Origin: Psychrobacter phenylpyruvicus DSM 7000 = NBRC 102152
GTDB taxonomy: Bacteria; Pseudomonadota; Gammaproteobacteria; Pseudomonadales; Moraxellaceae
Direction of reading: 5' to 3'
Assembly: GCF_000685805.1 (NCBI RefSeq)
Contig: NZ_JMKP01000007.1
Span: forward strand, 1 to 64,000
Length of the DNA: 64,000 bases
Shown here: positions 10,284-19,221 of the stretch, one piece after another
Numbering within the stretch: position 1 is the stretch's first letter
How the letters are laid out: each line of letters opens with the position of its first letter
The notes under the pieces: model-generated
What the model saw: the letters and a program-made list of their open reading frames with translations, nothing else
The model's database searches: none
Told to the model about the DNA's origin: nothing
Program-made: the position numbers and the translations under genes

Positions 10284-10335
10284 AGGTCATTTTTATTTTG
10301 AAAGACATTTATTATTCGTAAAATAAGACGAAGCT

Positions 10336-11253
10336 TTACGGCAATATCAAGCTTTGAGTCGGTACTTCAAACTTCTCGCCCCGCCAGATAAAATTAGCAG
10401 TCGACTCTTCAAAAGGCTTGTCATCGAACCACAAAAACATCCCCTCCATCATCTTTGGCCAATCATCCCAACTGATTTCTTTATGCTGGCGCATAACGCC
10501 TAACAAGGCCGCTAACAATGTATCGTGACTTACCGCTAGAGATAAATGGCCAGGCTCAGGCTGCGACTGATACAACAAGGACAGCAAATCTAATGCGCCT
10601 TGCTTAGCCGGCTTGGTACTGCTAGAAGCGTCTTGCAAAAATGTATTGATAAAGTTTAATGCCCCAAACTTCTTAAATTCTTCATTGGCTTGCTTAGCAT
10701 CTGTCACCAAACTACCAGGCTCTACTAGTAAAGGTTCATGAGCAATGGGCTGTCTTACCCCTGCTCCCTCTTGCATAAGCTTAGCAGTATCAACACAGCG
10801 CCATATAGGGCTAGCAATACTATGCGTATCCATTGAGTAAGGCAAATACTCCGCCAGCCAGCGTCCCCAAGATTTAGCCAACACTCTGCCTTGAGGAGTC
10901 AGCGGCAAGTCATAACTGGCAAAACCTTGGCCGTTAGAGCGCTCTCTTAAAGAGTGTCTGGTAAATAAAATTAACCGCTCATCGTTATTGGGTAACTGCT
11001 TTACGGAATGCAGCATACTGGGCGGTAGATGCGCAGGAGCTGGTATTCGTACGAGCGGCTCTCTGCTATCCACATTAGACACCCCTCCTGCTATAAAAGG
11101 AGACTCTCCAAATTCAGGCTGATAGGTCGTATTGTTTTTCGACCTGCCTACTGTGGGGTTATCTAAAGGGGCGTGGTCTTTTGCCGAAACTGTCCACTTC
11201 TCATCGAGCTGCGGCTTAGCTTGCCCTACTGAATTGTTATTTTTTTTAGTCAT
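10336..11253 (-). CDS. Histidine phosphatase superfamily protein
   Basis: A 305-residue cytosolic protein of the phosphoglycerate mutase/acid phosphatase superfamily. The phospho-acceptor motif near residue 100 is TRHSLRE, so RHS replaces the usual RHG. A later VSHDTLLAALLG supplies the second His followed by Asp, as in the acid-phosphatase branch. The first ~85 residues are a polar, Pro-rich tail without recognised domain. It is the third gene of a leftward cluster after pyrF and the metallophosphoesterase, with only 12 bases to the latter. Substrate unknown. A mutase role is unlikely given the motif. Confidence 0.7.
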   Translation of the reverse strand: MTKKNNNSVGQAKPQLDEKWTVSAKDHAPLDNPTVGRSKNNTTYQPEFGESPFIAGGVSNVDSREPLVRIPAPAHLPPSMLHSVKQLPNNDERLILFTRHSLRERSNGQGFASYDLPLTPQGRVLAKSWGRWLAEYLPYSMDTHSIASPIWRCVDTAKLMQEGAGVRQPIAHEPLLVEPGSLVTDAKQANEEFKKFGALNFINTFLQDASSSTKPAKQGALDLLSLLYQSQPEPGHLSLAVSHDTLLAALLGVMRQHKEISWDDWPKMMEGMFLWFDDKPFEESTANFIWRGEKFEVPTQSLILP

Positions 11254-11265
11254 AGCTCAACCGTA

Positions 11266-12060
11266 TCAAACTTCTACCACCTTTGACCAGCTAAATTCCA
11301 ATTGAGTACTGCTAATCTCCCCCGGATAAGCGCGAGGATTAACAATAACTCGTGTTTTGCCTTCAACATAGTCAAAAGCTTCATGAGTATGACCATGTAG
11401 CCATAGCTTAGGCGCCCAATCTTGATGCATCCATGAACTTAAATCTGTTACAAAGGCGGCATTACTCGGTCTGCCAGCGTATTGCTCAGAGACGGATCTT
11501 GGCGTCACACTATGGTGGGTCATGACCACTACCCGCTTACCTTCGCTATGTGCTGTGATCAATGCCTGCTTTAACCAAGCTCTGTGTCGCTGATGGATCT
11601 GAACTGACACTTCTGGCGAGAACAGCTGAGAGCCTGCCATTATCTGGCGGTAATCCCGCATAAAAGACATCACCGACTCTCGGGTTTCTGAGGTGGCCTC
11701 AAATTGATAATCAGTCCACAGCGTACAGCCTAAGAGGCGTAGGTCTCCAAAATCAAGCTGTTGACACTGTAGAAACTTCAAGCCCTTAAGAGAATCTTTA
11801 TCAAAAGTATCCCACTGACTCAGCTTATCATCGAACGTTAGCACATCTTCAGAAAAGTATTCATGATTGCCTGCAATAGTAACCACAGGCTTGTCATTGA
11901 TCTCAGCTTGTTGTTGTAACCACTGCATACCTAAGTCGCTATTGGCAGTATCTCCAGCCACCAATATAAGGTCAGCATCAGTCTGTGCGATAGCCCCTAA
12001 AGGCTTTTGGCGCTTAGCATAGCTGTCAATATGTAGGTCACTTAACACTTGAAGTTTCAT
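11266..12060 (-). CDS. Calcineurin-like metallophosphoesterase
   Basis: A 264-residue phosphoesterase of the calcineurin superfamily with two metal ions in its active site. All metal-binding motifs are visible in order: SDLHID at the N-terminus, AGDTANSD, AGNHEYF, THHSVTP and LHGHTHEAFDY. It lacks a signal peptide and membrane segments, so it is cytosolic. I start it at the ATG at 12060; a TTG five codons upstream is open but has no better ribosome binding site. It lies between pyrF and a histidine phosphatase in the same direction, suggesting co-transcription. Substrate not predictable. Confidence 0.8.
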   Translation of the reverse strand: MKLQVLSDLHIDSYAKRQKPLGAIAQTDADLILVAGDTANSDLGMQWLQQQAEINDKPVVTIAGNHEYFSEDVLTFDDKLSQWDTFDKDSLKGLKFLQCQQLDFGDLRLLGCTLWTDYQFEATSETRESVMSFMRDYRQIMAGSQLFSPEVSVQIHQRHRAWLKQALITAHSEGKRVVVMTHHSVTPRSVSEQYAGRPSNAAFVTDLSSWMHQDWAPKLWLHGHTHEAFDYVEGKTRVIVNPRAYPGEISSTQLEFSWSKVVEV

Positions 12061-12102
12061 AGAGTCTAATAACAAAGGCTGATTAATAGAAAATTTCAGT
12101 AA

Positions 12103-12843
12103 TTACTTTAAGCTATCTAAGATTAGAGTCATCTTGTTGATAGGATCAGCAGCTTGGGTAATTGAGCGCCCAATAACTAAGTAATCAGAGCCATTTTGCA
12201 TCGCCTCACTCGGGGTACAAATCCGCTTTTGGTCATCCGCTGAATCTTGCGCCATACGGATACCTGGTGTTATCAGTTGAAACTGCTGACCACAAAGTTG
12301 TTTTAACCGACTCGCTTCTTGAGCCGAACACACTACCCCATCCAGTCCTGCTTCTTTGGTCAATAATGCCAAGCGCTCCACCTGCTCAGTCACCGCCACA
12401 TCAATACCTATGCCCTTTAAGCCCTGCTCTGTCATAGAGGTCAACACGGTAACTGCTATTAATAAGGTATCGTGACCGGCATCTACTAAGCGCTTTTTAG
12501 ACTCTTGCATCGCTTCGAGTCCAGCACTGGCATGAACGTTAACCATCCATACTCCCATATCCGCAGCTGCCAATACCGCTTGTGCTGTTGTATTAGGAAT
12601 ATCATGGAATTTCAGATCCAAAAAAACCTCAAAGCCGCGACTATGTAACTCATTGATTATTTGAGGCCCACAGCGGGTGAACAGCTCCTTACCTACTTTA
12701 ACTCGGCACAAGCTTGGGTCTAGCTGATCGGCCAGCTGCAATGCCTCCTTTAACGAAGCTTTATCAATGGCCACAATAATAGGCGAATTAGGACGGATTA
12801 AGTTTGGGGCAACCTGTTGATTCATCTGCTGAAGTTGAGTCAC
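12103..12843 (-). CDS. pyrF: Orotidine 5'-phosphate decarboxylase
   Basis: Last step of UMP synthesis: OMP to UMP + CO2, cytosolic. The catalytic D-x-K-x-x-D array is in [11 protein letters not shown]. Phosphate-binding residues are in TPGIRM and IGRSITQA at the C-terminus. I choose the GTG at 12843 because a GGAG ribosome binding site lies five bases upstream (12849-12852). This gives 246 residues, close to E. coli (245). An ATG 12 codons further upstream is open but has no ribosome binding site. pyrF follows the terminator of lapA and leads two phosphatase-like genes. Confidence 0.93.
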   Translation of the reverse strand: MTQLQQMNQQVAPNLIRPNSPIIVAIDKASLKEALQLADQLDPSLCRVKVGKELFTRCGPQIINELHSRGFEVFLDLKFHDIPNTTAQAVLAAADMGVWMVNVHASAGLEAMQESKKRLVDAGHDTLLIAVTVLTSMTEQGLKGIGIDVAVTEQVERLALLTKEAGLDGVVCSAQEASRLKQLCGQQFQLITPGIRMAQDSADDQKRICTPSEAMQNGSDYLVIGRSITQAADPINKMTLILDSLK

Positions 12844-12966
12844 ATTGTCTCCTGAAATATAAGTTTTGGTTATGACCATGAATTATCATTTTATGGGGTA
12901 GAATACGAATCTGCTGATTACAATACTAACTGGCTACAATACCAAATAGTATATAGCAGCCTTGAC

Positions 12967-12994
12967 AAAAAAAACGACCCTTAGGTCGTTTTTT
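12967..12994 (-). terminator. Rho-independent terminator between lapA and pyrF
   Basis: AAAAAACGACC/GGTCGTTTTTT with a 4-base loop; symmetrical A and T runs. It separates lapA from pyrF transcription. Confidence 0.85.
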
Positions 12995-13053
12995 ATTAAT
13001 TGTGTCTCTTATTTTTAGTCATTGTTAAATAGTTACATTTTATTTGATGCAAA

Positions 13054-13428
13054 CTATCTAATTGTGGTGGTATCAATAGGTTCAACATACACCTCTGAGT
13101 CAGGGTGCACTGCAGGATCTACAACAGGGGTGTGTGATAGTTGTTCAATTTCGACTTGAGCCTGGGTCAACTTATCCTGCAAGCGTTTGTTCTCTTTATT
13201 TAAACGACTGATTTCCCATTTATTTTGGAATACCTTAAATAGCAATAAAGACAACAGCATGCCAATAAGCACCCCTAGGAATAGACATAAAATTAATAAT
13301 AACCCAAGGTTCATTGCTGGAGCTTCAGTGAATAATAAATTCACCCCAATCTCACTACTATTGGTTAAAACCAAGCCTAAAGAGTAACCAAAAACTAAAA
13401 ATAATAATATAATAAGGACAAAACGCAT
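13054..13428 (-). CDS. lapA: LapA-domain inner-membrane protein
   Basis: A 124-residue protein with two membrane helices (about residues 3-22 and 41-66), then a charged coiled-coil-like segment and an acidic tail ending in EPIDTTTIR. This is the LapA/YciS (DUF1049) layout. In E. coli LapA works with LapB on LPS synthesis control at the inner membrane, and the genes lie next to pyrF. Here lapA is also next to pyrF, but no lapB is nearby and a terminator separates it from pyrF. Assignment rests on topology, size and context. Confidence 0.75.
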   Translation of the reverse strand: MRFVLIILLFLVFGYSLGLVLTNSSEIGVNLLFTEAPAMNLGLLLILCLFLGVLIGMLLSLLLFKVFQNKWEISRLNKENKRLQDKLTQAQVEIEQLSHTPVVDPAVHPDSEVYVEPIDTTTIR

Positions 13429-13815
13429 AACTACCTCTAAATCATCAAAGTCGAATTTATGTACGTATGTTTTTTATATGTAGACTTATTAAACATACTA
13501 ATGAATAAGATTATACCGTTATATTAGTCACTGTCGCTAGCCTTCATTTTGGTTAAATACAATTTTTTAACTATTAAAAGCCTTTATAGGCCTTATTAAC
13601 CACTGGTATTGCAAGTAATAGTTATCAATGGGTCATTTTTTTGATACTATGCGTGTTAATTTATGATAACTATACCCCTATCTATTAATACACGGGTAAT
13701 TATCCTTATTTCAGCGGTTACTGATTGAGCTAATATTATGTGTGATTACAGCAACCTTATTGCCGCTGTCAAACCCTATTTTTCACTGTTATATAGTAAT
13801 TTTTAAGGATTTAAT
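13429..13815. other. Divergent lapA/yajC spacer
   Basis: 387 bases without a gene. It contains a 10-bp perfect long-loop inverted repeat (13618-13673). No convincing promoter pair was found. Confidence 0.5.
13618..13673. repeat. Inverted repeat upstream of yajC
   Basis: ATAGTTATCA (13618-13627) and TGATAACTAT (13664-13673) are perfectly complementary with 36 bases between. It lies about 140 bases before yajC. Confidence 0.5.
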
Positions 13816-14148
13816 ATGAATTTATTCATTCAAGCGGCTCATGCTGCTCCAGAAGCCGCTAGTGGCTCTGCAATGATTATGCAGTGGATTTTCCCGCTGG
13901 CTATTTTTGCCATTTTTTACTTTTTAGTAATTAGACCTCAATCTAAGCGCGCAAAAGAGCACCGCAATATGGTTGACTCATTAACCGTGGGCAATGAAGT
14001 TATCTTCGCTGGTGGTTTGATGGGCAAAATCAAATCAATCGATGGAGATTACGCAGTTGTGGCTCTAAATGACAAAAATGATGTGATGATCCAACGTGCT
14101 TCTGTAATCTCTGTGTTGCCTAATGGCACTATTGATGGTTTGCAATAA
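13816..14148 (+). CDS. yajC: Preprotein translocase subunit YajC
   Basis: A small inner-membrane accessory of the SecDF complex. The 110 residues contain one membrane helix (about residues 22-40, WIFPLAIFAIFYFLVIRP) followed by the conserved RPQSKRAKEHRNMV and a cytosolic domain with 'GNEVIFAGGLMGKI'. AAGGA ribosome binding site before the ATG. It is followed by secD and secF in the usual order, but with an unusually wide 367-base gap that holds a long inverted repeat. Confidence 0.95.
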   Translation: MNLFIQAAHAAPEAASGSAMIMQWIFPLAIFAIFYFLVIRPQSKRAKEHRNMVDSLTVGNEVIFAGGLMGKIKSIDGDYAVVALNDKNDVMIQRASVISVLPNGTIDGLQ

Positions 14149-14515
14149 ATAGTACTATTACCACTGTTTGCTAATCCAAAAATTGAACCTATCAAGAGTT
14201 AAAGGCAAGCCTGCATCTTCTAGTGTTCAGTTTTTGGATTATATGTTTTAATGAAATTAATTAGAGTGCGCTACCCCCATAAAGTCTGTCACAAAATCGA
14301 CCTGCTTTATGACACGATAGGGCCATTTTCAGATATCTAAATCGCGATTGTTATTATTCTCGCGTAACTGTATTCAACTGTGTTAGACCTTTTGCTGAAT
14401 CAATCGATTTATAGTTCAATCTGGCCTAACACCTCGTTTTATATGTTCCTATCTATCGAAGATTGGCTATAGCGTAGCGCTCTACTGTTACCTTCCCTCA
14501 AGTGAAGAAGCTACT
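14149..14515. other. yajC-secD spacer
   Basis: 367 bases without an accepted gene, inside what is usually a tight operon. It contains a 16-base inverted repeat (14173-14240). A 29-codon ORF (14251-14340) is present but not convincing. Confidence 0.6.
14173..14240 (+). repeat. Long-loop inverted repeat between yajC and secD
   Basis: Arms AATCCAAAAATTGAAC (14173-14188) and GTTCAGTTTTTGGATT (14225-14240) match at 15 of 16 positions around a 36-base loop, which itself holds AGGC-AA-GCCT. In RNA it would form a long stem with a small inner hairpin. Confidence 0.65.
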
Positions 14516-16393
14516 ATGCATTACCCTGCCTGGAAATATTTCTTAATCGTTACCGTGCTCGTCATAGCTGGGCTTTATGCTCTGCCTAATCTATATCCGG
14601 ATGAGCCTGCGGTACAAATCACTAGTGCCTCAGCAGGTACCGAGCTGACTGATGAGGTGCTGAATCAATCAAAAAAACTTCTTGATGAAGCTGGTATCGC
14701 TTATCACGATCCTACTTTCTCAGAGAACAGTGCCTTATTACGAGTAGAAAATGGCGCAACACAGCGCAAGGCACAAGAAGTTCTACGCCAACAACTTGGT
14801 AATGACTATGTTGTGGCTTTAAACCTAGCGCAAACGACACCTGATTGGCTTCGTAGCATCGGTGCTAAGCCTTTAAAACTTGGTCTAGACTTACGTGGTG
14901 GTGTGCGCTTTGTTCTTGAAGTGGATATGGATAAGGCTCTTGAACAGCGCTTAAAAACTGCCAGCAATGATGTGCGTAGCAGCTTACGTGGTGAGCGCGT
15001 ACCTGTGAAAGGCATCAACGTTGTCGATCAAGGTCTATTGCTGCATTTTAAAGCTACTGATTTACGAGATAAAGCACAGCGCATTATCCAGCGTGATCAA
15101 GGTAACCAATTTGAAATGCAAGCGCTGATGGACGATCAAGGCCCAGCGTTACGTTTACAATATAATGAAGCGACTCTAAAAGAGATTAATGAGTACGCAG
15201 TAGGACAAAACTTAACTACCCTGCGTAACCGTATTGCAGAGTTAGGCGTATCTGAAGCTTTGGTTCAATCTCAAGGCAGTAATCGTATTGTGGTTGAATT
15301 ACCAGGGGTTCAAGATACTGCTGAAGCGAAGCGTGTCCTAGGTCGTACCGCTAACCTTGAGTTCCGCTTGGTAGCCGATGAAAATGCCACTTATACCGGT
15401 GGCATACCCCCTGCTGGCACTGAAGCCTTCCCATATATGAGCCTAGATGGTCCACCGTCGCTATTGAATCGTCAGCCTATCTTAACGGGTGAAAAAGTCC
15501 AAGGAGCAACCTCTGGACTAGACGAAAATGGCTCTCCTGAAGTAAACATTACCCTTGATACTGCTGGTGGTAAGCTGATGCAGAATGCTACCAAAAATGC
15601 GGTAGGCAAGCAGATGGCAGTATTGTTTATTGAGAATAAACAAAAAATCAGCTATGACACAGATCCAGAAACTGGGGAGACCATTGAAACTCGTACCCCT
15701 TATTCTGAAACTAAGATTATTAGCCAGGCGAACATTCAAGCAGTGCTAGGCTCTTCTTTCCGTATTACCGGTCTAGATAGCAATGCTGAAGCTGGCGAAT
15801 TAGCCCTATTACTGCGCTCAGGTGCTCTTGCTGCGCCCATGTACTTCGTAGAAGAACGTACCATTGGTCCTTCACTGGGTCAGAAAAATATTGATGACGG
15901 TCTGTTTTCTACCAAAGTAGGCTACTTACTGGTCTTCTTATTTATGATTGTTTTCTACCGTCTATTTGGAGTGATTGCCAACATTGCTCTAGCCTTTAAC
16001 TTAGTGATTATGGTGGCCGTACTCTCTATACTAGGGGCTTCATTAACGTTGCCTGGTATTGCAGGTATTGTATTGACCATCGGTATGGCAGTAGATGCTA
16101 ACGTCCTGATTTTTGAGCGTATCCGAGAAGAGATTGCCGAAGGGGTAAGACCTAAATCAGCTATTGTGGCTGGCTTTGATCGTGCCTTTAGTAGTATCTT
16201 TGATGGTAACATCACCACCTTATTGGTCGCTATCATCTTATTCTCTATTGGCTCTGGCCCAATTAAAGGGTTCGCTATTACCCTGGCCATTGGTATTTTA
16301 AGCTCGTTGTTTACAGCTATTATTGTAACCCGTGCTTTGGTTCACTTGGTTTATGGTAATCGTAAATCTGTCGATAAATTGAGCATAGGCTAG
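14516..16393 (+). CDS. secD: Protein translocase subunit SecD
   Basis: With SecF it forms the proton-driven motor that completes protein export on the periplasmic side of SecYEG. The 625 residues match the family (615 in E. coli). One N-terminal membrane helix is followed by the D1 motif LGLDLRGGVRFVLEVD, a large periplasmic domain, then five C-terminal helices with GMAVDANVLIFERIREE (D6 motif). Only a weak AAGAAG ribosome binding site precedes the ATG. secF starts nine bases after the stop. Confidence 0.97.
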   Translation: MHYPAWKYFLIVTVLVIAGLYALPNLYPDEPAVQITSASAGTELTDEVLNQSKKLLDEAGIAYHDPTFSENSALLRVENGATQRKAQEVLRQQLGNDYVVALNLAQTTPDWLRSIGAKPLKLGLDLRGGVRFVLEVDMDKALEQRLKTASNDVRSSLRGERVPVKGINVVDQGLLLHFKATDLRDKAQRIIQRDQGNQFEMQALMDDQGPALRLQYNEATLKEINEYAVGQNLTTLRNRIAELGVSEALVQSQGSNRIVVELPGVQDTAEAKRVLGRTANLEFRLVADENATYTGGIPPAGTEAFPYMSLDGPPSLLNRQPILTGEKVQGATSGLDENGSPEVNITLDTAGGKLMQNATKNAVGKQMAVLFIENKQKISYDTDPETGETIETRTPYSETKIISQANIQAVLGSSFRITGLDSNAEAGELALLLRSGALAAPMYFVEERTIGPSLGQKNIDDGLFSTKVGYLLVFLFMIVFYRLFGVIANIALAFNLVIMVAVLSILGASLTLPGIAGIVLTIGMAVDANVLIFERIREEIAEGVRPKSAIVAGFDRAFSSIFDGNITTLLVAIILFSIGSGPIKGFAITLAIGILSSLFTAIIVTRALVHLVYGNRKSVDKLSIG

Positions 16394-16402
16394 GAGAGAA
16401 TA

Positions 16403-17596
16403 ATGTCTACTAACAATCAGCAAGATAATAAAAATACCAACTCAGGAACGCCAGATAGCTCAACTCCTGCCTACATTGAAGGAGGTCGTCGTAAAAGACG
16501 TGGCCCTCGTCGTGATGGGAGAGGCAACAATACTACCTTGTCACCTAGCGACAATATCGACCAAACTGATATTGAAAATACTGAATTAGCCACTTCTGAT
16601 ATCTACGAAGATGAGGCTGCTTTAGCTGAAGGTGGTATTAAAGCAGTGGGTTCGAAGCGCATAATCCCTTTTATGAAGCTTGAGAAACCTATGGCAATTT
16701 TTTCAATCCTAATGATTTTAATCAGTTTAGGTGCCTTATTTGTCAATGGCCTTAACCTTGGCTTAGACTTCACTGGTGGTGTGTCTGCTGACGTGAAGTA
16801 TGAAAAGCCGGTAGAACAGACAGAAGTTATTCAGTCATTAGAAAAAGCGGGTTTCGATGATGCTGTGGTTCAGTATCTAGGAGGCACAACAGAGCTGTTA
16901 GTGCGCCTTCCCCCACAGTCTGACAACGTAGAAGGCTTGAATGAAAGTCTAGGCTCTGCTTTAGAGTTACCAAATAACAGCGCTGAGATCAGTAACGTTA
17001 ACATCATTGGTAGTCAGGTAGGCGGTGAAGTCTACCTAAGCTCAATGATTGCCATTTTGACCGCGCTGGGTATGATGATGCTCTACGTGGCCGTACGTTT
17101 CCAATTTAAGTTAGCGGTTGGTGCGCTACTGGCTTTGGTGCATGATGCTATTGTAACCTTAGGCTTTTTTGCCTTATTCCAGTTCCCATTTGATTTGACC
17201 GTTTTGGCAGCTATTCTAGCGCTGATTGGTTATTCATTGAACGATACCATTGTGGTCTTTGACCGTATCCGTGAGAACTTCAGAAGGGTGCGTGATGCCA
17301 CTCCAAGACAAATCGTTGACTTATCACTAACTGAGACATTACGCCGTACTATCATGACCGTCTCTACTGTATTGGTTGTGGTTCTAGCGATGTTATTCTT
17401 AGGCGGTGATGGTTTATTCTGGTTCTCAGTGGCCTTCTTTATTGGTCTAGTTGCAGGTACCTATTCATCAACTTACATTTCAAGCTCTATTCCTTTAGCA
17501 ATGGGCTTGTCTCGTGATGACTTTGTGGTGAAGATTAAGCCTGAATTCCAAGAAGAAGTTGTTACCTTTAACGACCCAAAATCTTTTGAGGATTAG
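16403..17596 (+). CDS. secF: Protein translocase subunit SecF
   Basis: Partner of SecD in the inner membrane. The conserved part starts near residue 85 (IPFMKLEKPMAIFSI), continues with LGLDFTGGVSADV and ends with GYSLNDTIVVFDRIREN and the terminal helices. The protein has 397 residues, against 323 in E. coli. The difference is a cytosolic N-terminal tail with a striking basic cluster at residues 27-41 (GGRRKRRGPRRDGRG), followed by an acidic stretch. The basic cluster could touch RNA or lipid, but this is speculation. Terminator 70 bases downstream. Confidence 0.95.
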   Translation: MSTNNQQDNKNTNSGTPDSSTPAYIEGGRRKRRGPRRDGRGNNTTLSPSDNIDQTDIENTELATSDIYEDEAALAEGGIKAVGSKRIIPFMKLEKPMAIFSILMILISLGALFVNGLNLGLDFTGGVSADVKYEKPVEQTEVIQSLEKAGFDDAVVQYLGGTTELLVRLPPQSDNVEGLNESLGSALELPNNSAEISNVNIIGSQVGGEVYLSSMIAILTALGMMMLYVAVRFQFKLAVGALLALVHDAIVTLGFFALFQFPFDLTVLAAILALIGYSLNDTIVVFDRIRENFRRVRDATPRQIVDLSLTETLRRTIMTVSTVLVVVLAMLFLGGDGLFWFSVAFFIGLVAGTYSSTYISSSIPLAMGLSRDDFVVKIKPEFQEEVVTFNDPKSFED

Positions 17597-17666
17597 GTCG
17601 TTAATTAGCCGGTAATTGTTTTGGATAAACAAAATCCTTCTATCTACAAATCGTTGGATATGTAAC

Positions 17667-17697
17667 AATAAAAAGCACCTTAGGGTGCTTTTTATTA
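17667..17697 (+). terminator. Rho-independent terminator of secF
   Basis: AATAAAAAGCACC/GGTGCTTTTTATT around a 4-base loop. Confidence 0.85.
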
Positions 17698-17732
17698 TTT
17701 TGGTCTTTTAATTTAATAAAAGTATTAAGTCT

Positions 17733-19133
17733 ATGAGTCATACTAAGCCTGCCCCAATGAATTTAAGCTATCGCTACATTATTGCGATTGCTGCGCCTGT
17801 ACTGATAGCCAACTTAGCCATGCCTTTACAAGGGGCTATAGATGTGGGGGTCGTTGGACATTTCCCTAAGTCTGCCCATTTGGCAGGGCTCGGGATTGCC
17901 TCCCAGCTTTGGCTACTAATACTGGTTAGCTTCAACTTTTTGCAATACGCCTCTTCAGGATTAGCCGCTCAAGCCCTAGGAAGGCAAGCCACAGGTGCCT
18001 CTGATGCCTCAGAGCTGTCAGATATTCTAATTCGTTCATTGGGCCTCGCTTTAATATTGGCCCTGTTGCTTTGGTTGTTTAAGCCCTTTATCTTAAAGTT
18101 AGGTTTACAGCTGTTAGGGGCGCAGCCGGAAAGTAGCCAAGCCGCTTATACGTATCTTAGCGTACGCTATTATGGCATTGTCTTTGAGCTTATGAACTAT
18201 GCATTTATTGGCTGGTTTGCCGGACAAGGCAAAACAAAACAAATGATGATGGTGCAACTTTTAATCTCAATGATTAATATTATCATGACTTTAACCTTCG
18301 TATATGTGTTTGATATGGGGTTAACAGGTGTCGCCTTAGGCACAGTAATTGGCTATGCCATTGGCTGTATTACTGCCATTATTTTGGCAAAAGTGACTTT
18401 ACGTGCTAATTCATCTAAATTAAAACTGCAATCTCAGGCTCCTAGCTTTACTAAAAAAAGACTCAATGAGATATTTGCTTTCGATAAAATGCTGAGCTTA
18501 TTCTCTCTTAATAAAGATATTTTTATTAGAACTATCCTACTAACCCTTAGCTTTGCGTGGATCACTCGACTCTCTGCCCAACAAGGTGACTTGGTGATGG
18601 CCACCAATGCGGTACTGCTTCAAGTGCTTAGTATTTCAGCCTTTGCTTTAGATGGCGTGGCCGTGGCGGCTGAAAGCTTATCGGGTCAAGCGGCTGCTAG
18701 ACAATCAAGGCAACAATTTATCACGGCAGTAAAACGCACAGGTATTATCACTTTTATATTGGCCCTAAGCTTAACCATTATATGGGCATTTGCTCTGCCA
18801 AGCTTCTTAAGTGTCATGACAGATCTACCAGCAGTGACTAAGCTGGCGCTAGATTATCGCTATGTTGCTACCTTACTGCCTTTGATCGGTGCTGGTGCCT
18901 ATTGGCTTGATGGCATCATGTTTGGTCTCACTGCAGGAGCCAAAATCCGTCAAGTGGCAGTTATTGTCTCTGTCATATTCTTCCCATTAACCTATACGGT
19001 GTATCAGTTATTTGGCCAACATTATGCTATGCCCGTTGTATGGTTTGCGGTGTATTGGTTGCTGCTGTCCCGCTTTGCTATTGCTACAATTATATTATGG
19101 CGTAGTCAGCACAGCCTTATTTATAATAATTAG
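17733..19133 (+). CDS. MATE family efflux transporter (DinF-like)
   Basis: A 466-residue inner-membrane protein with about twelve hydrophobic segments. The start (YIIAIAAPVLIANLAMPLQGAIDVGVVGHF) and the 'LAGLGIASQLW' stretch match the MATE family, in the DinF-like branch. Such proteins export drugs or metabolites in exchange for H+ or Na+. There is no strong ribosome binding site; an ATG eight codons later is an alternative start. It follows the secF terminator, so it has its own promoter. Substrate unknown. Confidence 0.85.
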   Translation: MSHTKPAPMNLSYRYIIAIAAPVLIANLAMPLQGAIDVGVVGHFPKSAHLAGLGIASQLWLLILVSFNFLQYASSGLAAQALGRQATGASDASELSDILIRSLGLALILALLLWLFKPFILKLGLQLLGAQPESSQAAYTYLSVRYYGIVFELMNYAFIGWFAGQGKTKQMMMVQLLISMINIIMTLTFVYVFDMGLTGVALGTVIGYAIGCITAIILAKVTLRANSSKLKLQSQAPSFTKKRLNEIFAFDKMLSLFSLNKDIFIRTILLTLSFAWITRLSAQQGDLVMATNAVLLQVLSISAFALDGVAVAAESLSGQAAARQSRQQFITAVKRTGIITFILALSLTIIWAFALPSFLSVMTDLPAVTKLALDYRYVATLLPLIGAGAYWLDGIMFGLTAGAKIRQVAVIVSVIFFPLTYTVYQLFGQHYAMPVVWFAVYWLLLSRFAIATIILWRSQHSLIYNN

Positions 19134-19221
19134 TAACCAGTTAATAGATTTATAACGCCAAGATTTGTTAAATAAACTCCCAAAAATATTTATTTTACCT
19201 TTCAACTAAAAAGGCTTTATT

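Noticed and set aside
14251..14340. 29-codon ORF between yajC and secD (MKLIRVRYPHKV…)
   Set aside because: No proper ribosome binding site, no signal peptide or stall-like sequence, and no hydrophobic segment; treated as chance.
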